DNA of 27,788 nt from an uncultured Olsenella sp. (lineage in GTDB: Bacteria; Actinomycetota; Coriobacteriia; Coriobacteriales; Atopobiaceae): assembly GCA_959598545.1 (NCBI GenBank), contig CAUGFC010000010.1:1-27788 (forward strand), given 5' to 3'. This document shows positions 24,490-27,788 of this stretch, one piece after another. The notes beneath the pieces are model-generated. The model had not been told where the DNA came from. It searched no databases and worked only from the letters and a program-made list of their open reading frames with translations. Position 1 is the first letter of the stretch; each line of letters opens with the position of its first letter. A program made the position numbers and the translations under genes.

Positions 24490-24506
24490 GAGTCGGTCGC
24501 CGACTC
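24490..24506. other. Small hairpin upstream of the antiporter gene
   Basis: GAGTCGG-TCG-CCGACTC is a perfect 7-base hairpin in the 116-base gap between the surface protein and antiporter genes. It has no T-run. It could be a weak terminator or an operator. Confidence 0.35.
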
Positions 24507-24570
24507 AAATCGGGTGAAATCGGCCCATGGAATACTCGATGACGGTATCCCCGATCCGGAAAGGACCGTC

Positions 24571-25530
24571 GTGCTCCTCAGCCTCATCATCATCGTCGTC
24601 GGATTCGCCCTGCTCATCTTTGGCGCCAACTTCCTCGTGGACGGCGCCTGCAGCATCGCCGCGCGCCTCGGCGTCCCCGAGCGCGTGGCCGGCCTCACCA
24701 TCGTGGCCATCGGCACGTCGCTGCCCGAGCTCGTGGTCAGCGTCACCTCCGCCGTGGGCGGTCACGCCGACATGGCCTTCGGCAACGTCGTGGGCAGCTG
24801 CCTGGCCAACCTGCTGCTCATCCTCGGTCTCTCGGCCGTGATTGCCCCGGTCACGCTCTCGCGCAGCACGCAGCGCTTCGAGATTCCCGTGAGCGTGGCG
24901 GCCTGCGGGCTGCTCGCGCTCGTAGCCAACACGGACGGTCAGGTCACGCTCGTCGAGGGCGTGGTCCTTCTCGTCGCGTTCGTGGCATTCGTGGCACGGA
25001 CCGTCGTCGTGGGCCTCGGCGAGGGCGCTGCCGAGAAGGACGATGCCCCGGAGGACCCCGACACCGGAGTCGTCTCCTCAAACACCTTCCGTGACCTGCT
25101 CTTCATTGTGGGCGGCATCGCGATGCTCAAGTTCGGCGCGGACTTCGTGGTGGACAACTCGGTGGAGATCGCGGGCGCCATGGGCATCTCCGAGCGCATC
25201 ATCGGCATCACCGTGGTGGCGCTCGGCACATGCCTGCCTGAGCTGGTCACGAGCGTGGTGGCCGCCTTCCGTGGCAACTCCGACATCGCCGTGGGCAACG
25301 TCGTGGGATCCAACATCTCCAACCTGCTGCTCGTCATGGGCGGGCCGGCGCTCTTCGCCAACATCCCCTACGACGCCGCCTACAACGTGGACCTGGCGCT
25401 GCTCGCGCTCTTCTCGGCCGTTCTCGTGGGCTTTGCCTTCATCGGGCGCCGTCATGAGATGAGCCGCGCAAACGGCGTCATCTTCGTGGTGCTCTACGCC
25501 GCCTACATCGCCACGTCGGTGATGCGCTAA
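24571..25530 (+). CDS. Calcium/cation antiporter (CaCA superfamily, YrbG-like)
   Basis: A membrane exchanger, probably Ca2+ (or other divalent cation) against Na+ or H+. About ten helices and the two inverted alpha-repeats: GTSLPELVVSVTSA with GNVVGS in the first half, and GTCLPELVTSVVAAFRGNSD with GNVVGSNISN in the second. The Glu of both PEL motifs, needed for cation binding, is present. A hydrophilic loop near the middle (GAAEKDDAPEDP) is encoded by one copy of the repeated DNA motif (25032-25041). The start is GTG at 24571, behind GGAAAGGA; upstream in-frame starts lack a site. The stop shares bases with the XRE gene stop on the other strand. Confidence 0.9.
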   Translation: MLLSLIIIVVGFALLIFGANFLVDGACSIAARLGVPERVAGLTIVAIGTSLPELVVSVTSAVGGHADMAFGNVVGSCLANLLLILGLSAVIAPVTLSRSTQRFEIPVSVAACGLLALVANTDGQVTLVEGVVLLVAFVAFVARTVVVGLGEGAAEKDDAPEDPDTGVVSSNTFRDLLFIVGGIAMLKFGADFVVDNSVEIAGAMGISERIIGITVVALGTCLPELVTSVVAAFRGNSDIAVGNVVGSNISNLLLVMGGPALFANIPYDAAYNVDLALLALFSAVLVGFAFIGRRHEMSRANGVIFVVLYAAYIATSVMR

Positions 25531-26168
25531 GCGAGCGGCATCACGGGAAGGCACAGCAGCAGGAGCAGCACGATGGCGGCGAGGCTCACCCAGAAGCGCC
25601 ACATGGGCAGGAACGTGCGGTAGAGGAAGTCGCCCGGCAGGGCGTCCTCGGTGTCGCGCCCCTCGAGGAAGGCCCAGAGCCTGGTGGCGTCCGCAAGGTC
25701 GTGCTCGCGCATGTACCGGGTGACGCGCATGGCGCAGGCACCGCTCCAGAAACAGGCAAACAGACGGAGGGACAACGCCAGGAGATACAGCCCTCTGCCG
25801 GTTGAGGTGTCCCAGTCGAGGAGCCAGTTCGCGTAGAGGGAGGCCACCGTGGCGACGAAGAAGACCGCGTACGCAAGCGCCGCCCTGAGGAGCAGTCTGA
25901 CAAGCTCATGACGGGAATCGGCCTCGGCGCGCACCGCCTCGAGGCCATGCTCGCCGAGCAGCTCTGAGGCGCTGGTCCCCAGCTCGGTTGCCACGAGCGT
26001 GAGGCTCTGCACGTCGATGAGGGTCCTGCCGGTCTCCCAGTTGTTTACCGTCTGACGACTCACGTAGACGCGCCGCGCGAGCTCCGCCTGCGTGAGGCCG
26101 GCCGCCTCGCGCCGCTCGCGGACGCGCTCGCCCACTACCTTGCGCGCGCTCTGCAGCTCCTCAGCCAT
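25527..26168 (-). CDS. XRE-family regulator with C-terminal membrane helices
   Basis: A 213-residue protein. Residues about 10-70 are a Cro/CI helix-turn-helix (LTQAELARRVYVSRQTVNNW), closest to the group of XRE proteins that sense signals through a membrane domain. Three hydrophobic segments follow: around 95-115, 125-150 and 190-212. No ligand is visible. It may respond to membrane state and control the neighbouring exporter or itself. The ATG at 26168 follows GAGGGGG. Its TAG overlaps the antiporter TAA in the string CTAA. A cluster of palindromic sites lies upstream and is a likely target. Confidence 0.88.
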   Translation of the reverse strand: MAEELQSARKVVGERVRERREAAGLTQAELARRVYVSRQTVNNWETGRTLIDVQSLTLVATELGTSASELLGEHGLEAVRAEADSRHELVRLLLRAALAYAVFFVATVASLYANWLLDWDTSTGRGLYLLALSLRLFACFWSGACAMRVTRYMREHDLADATRLWAFLEGRDTEDALPGDFLYRTFLPMWRFWVSLAAIVLLLLLCLPVMPLA

Positions 26169-26262
26169 GGCACGCCCCCTCTCTGCGGAAAATCGTACCC
26201 GCAACGAGCGCCCGCGGCGAGTCAAAACCCTTTGACACGGCCGCCCGGGCTGCCCCTCTCTC

Positions 26263-26417
26263 AGGGTGTGTACACACCCTCCCTCAGGGTGTGTACACAG
26301 TTGCGAAGTTGATTATTATCACGGCAAGAGTTCTACCTGCGAAAACAATATCGCATGGTACCGTATTAATTCTGCAACAGTGTACATACCCTGGGAGGGG
26401 GTAGTGCGCATACCCTC
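26263..26417. promoter_or_regulatory. Four-site operator array, probably of the XRE regulator
   Basis: Four sites share AGGGT(G/A)TGTACAC(A): a perfect 18-base palindrome at 26263-26280, then 26285-26300, 26378-26393 (reverse) and 26402-26417 (reverse, TGCGCA in the core). Centres within each pair are 23-24 bases apart, about two helical turns, and the pairs are 89 bases apart around an AT-rich core with a possible -10 GATAAT (minus strand, 26315-26320). This looks like cooperative binding with looping. A further dyad, GTCAAAACCCTTTGAC, lies at 26221-26236. Confidence 0.65.
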
Positions 26418-26444
26418 AAAATGATGGGAGCAAGCAGGGGCGGG

Positions 26445-26454
26445 CGAGAAGGAC
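26445..26454 (+). other. Intergenic copy of the CGAGAAGGAC motif behind the LysE gene
   Basis: GGGCGGGCGAGAAGGACCG ends two bases beyond the stop codon of the LysE-type exporter gene, the closest of the four post-stop copies. Confidence 0.7.
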
Positions 26455-26456
26455 CG

Positions 26457-27092
26457 CTACGCCGTGAGGAAGATCGTGGCGCCGAGGGCGATGTAGACGA
26501 GACCGGAGGCCACGGAGGTCACGCGCCCCGCGCGCGGGCTGCGGGCCAGCAGGCGCGAGAAGGGCGCCGCCACGAGCACGATCACCACAGTCCAGAGCGT
26601 GGAGAGCGCCACGTAGGTGAGGCCGAGCGCCAGGAAGGGCACCGGACCGAAGGGGTTGGGCGTGACCACGAACTGCGGCAGCAGCGCCAGGAAGAACAGG
26701 ATGATCTTGGGGTTGAGCACGTTGGTCAGCACGCCCTGGGCAAAGACGTGCAGGTTGGAGCCGGCAGCGGGCTCGCCGTCCTTCTCGCCCACCGAGAAGG
26801 ACGAGCCGCCGGAGAGGATGCTGCGCACGCCCATCACCGCGAGATACGCCGCACCGGCCACCTTGATCACGTTGAAGGCAACCGGCGACGCGGCGAGCAC
26901 GAGCGACAGCCCGGCCGCCACCAGGATCGTATGCACCACCAGGCCCGCGTTGATGCCGAGGGCGCTGGCCAGCCCCTCGCGCCGGCCGCCGGAGACGGTG
27001 CGCGTGAGGATGTAGACGGTGTCGATGCCCGGCGTGAGGCAGAGGGCCGCCGCGGACGCGACGAAGCCCCCGTAACCGACGATTCCCAGCAT
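26457..27092 (-). CDS. LysE/RhtB-family amino acid exporter
   Basis: A 211-residue exporter with six predicted helices. TPGIDTVYILTRTVSGGRR near residues 20-38 is the conserved first-loop region of the family (usually PGP; here PGI), and LTNVLNPKIILFFLALLPQF is the classic NPK signature. The substrate is probably an amino acid such as homoserine, threonine or a branched-chain one. The inter-helix loop near residue 100 carries GEKDGEP, encoded by the inverted pair of the repeated motif. The ATG at 27092 lies 18 bases after the ABC ATPase stop with a weak ribosome site, so the two form an operon. Confidence 0.9.
   Translation of the reverse strand: MLGIVGYGGFVASAAALCLTPGIDTVYILTRTVSGGRREGLASALGINAGLVVHTILVAAGLSLVLAASPVAFNVIKVAGAAYLAVMGVRSILSGGSSFSVGEKDGEPAAGSNLHVFAQGVLTNVLNPKIILFFLALLPQFVVTPNPFGPVPFLALGLTYVALSTLWTVVIVLVAAPFSRLLARSPRAGRVTSVASGLVYIALGATIFLTA
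26778..26802. repeat. Inverted pair of the repeated motif inside the LysE gene
   Basis: GTCCTTCTCG (26778-26787) and CGAGAAGGAC (26793-26802) form a perfect 10-base stem with a 5-base loop, CCCAC. The region encodes a hydrophilic loop of the exporter, a place that tolerates insertion. Confidence 0.75.
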
Positions 27093-27110
27093 GCGCGCCG
27101 CCGCCCGGGT

Positions 27111-27788
<678 letters not shown>

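Noticed and set aside
26263..26417. Reading the four spaced repeats as a small CRISPR array
   Set aside because: The units are palindromic, half are inverted relative to the others, spacers are unequal, and no cas gene is near.

Overview
The window is about 28 kb of very GC-rich bacterial DNA carrying 22 protein genes, two of them cut by the window edges. Codon use, GGAGG-type ribosome binding sites, the Actinobacteria-like gene content (LPxTG surface protein, subgroup 1c aspartate aminotransferase, TatA/TatC, orphan STAS protein) and the small-molecule uptake genes point to a host-associated Coriobacteriia member, probably Atopobiaceae (Olsenella-like). The placement is inferred from gene style; no rRNA or other phylogenetic marker was aligned.

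Layout. 1-2162 (minus): rsmI (partial), a glycoside hydrolase family 5 homologue that has lost its catalytic nucleophile, and queD. 2450-5678 (minus): the tmk-holB-ricT operon, where ricT carries a long Arg-rich tail. 6015-7862: a GH2 glycosidase. 8081-13077 (minus): a TPR membrane protein, a STAS protein, tatA, tatC and a type IA topoisomerase in one tight operon. 13222-14868: an aspartate aminotransferase and a divergent small protein. 14972-16964: a formamidase (amiF) and a yebC gene ending in a clear intrinsic terminator. 17250-21374: an ECF vitamin transporter set, probably for cobalamin: S component, a fused double ATPase, the T component and a DUF4430 lipoprotein behind a candidate cobalamin riboswitch. 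A plus-strand gene for an acidic protein sits between the S and A genes. 21500-25530 (plus): a sortase-anchored VWA-like protein and a calcium/cation antiporter. 25527-27788 (minus): an XRE regulator with membrane helices, a LysE-type exporter and an amino-acid ABC ATPase (partial).

The most striking signal is not a gene. The 10-mer CGAGAAGGAC (reverse GTCCTTCTCG) occurs 18 times by hand count, about equally on both strands. It lies in all three reading-frame registers of genes, four times just behind stop codons, and once as a perfect inverted pair inside the LysE gene. This resembles the behaviour of DNA uptake sequences in Neisseria and Pasteurellaceae and would be new for this group if confirmed.

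A second theme is that nearly every longer intergenic gap holds its own private long inverted repeat (2205-2375, 5785-6002, 7915-8046, 14881-14960, 17151-17218), plus a four-site palindromic operator array at 26263-26417 beside the XRE gene.
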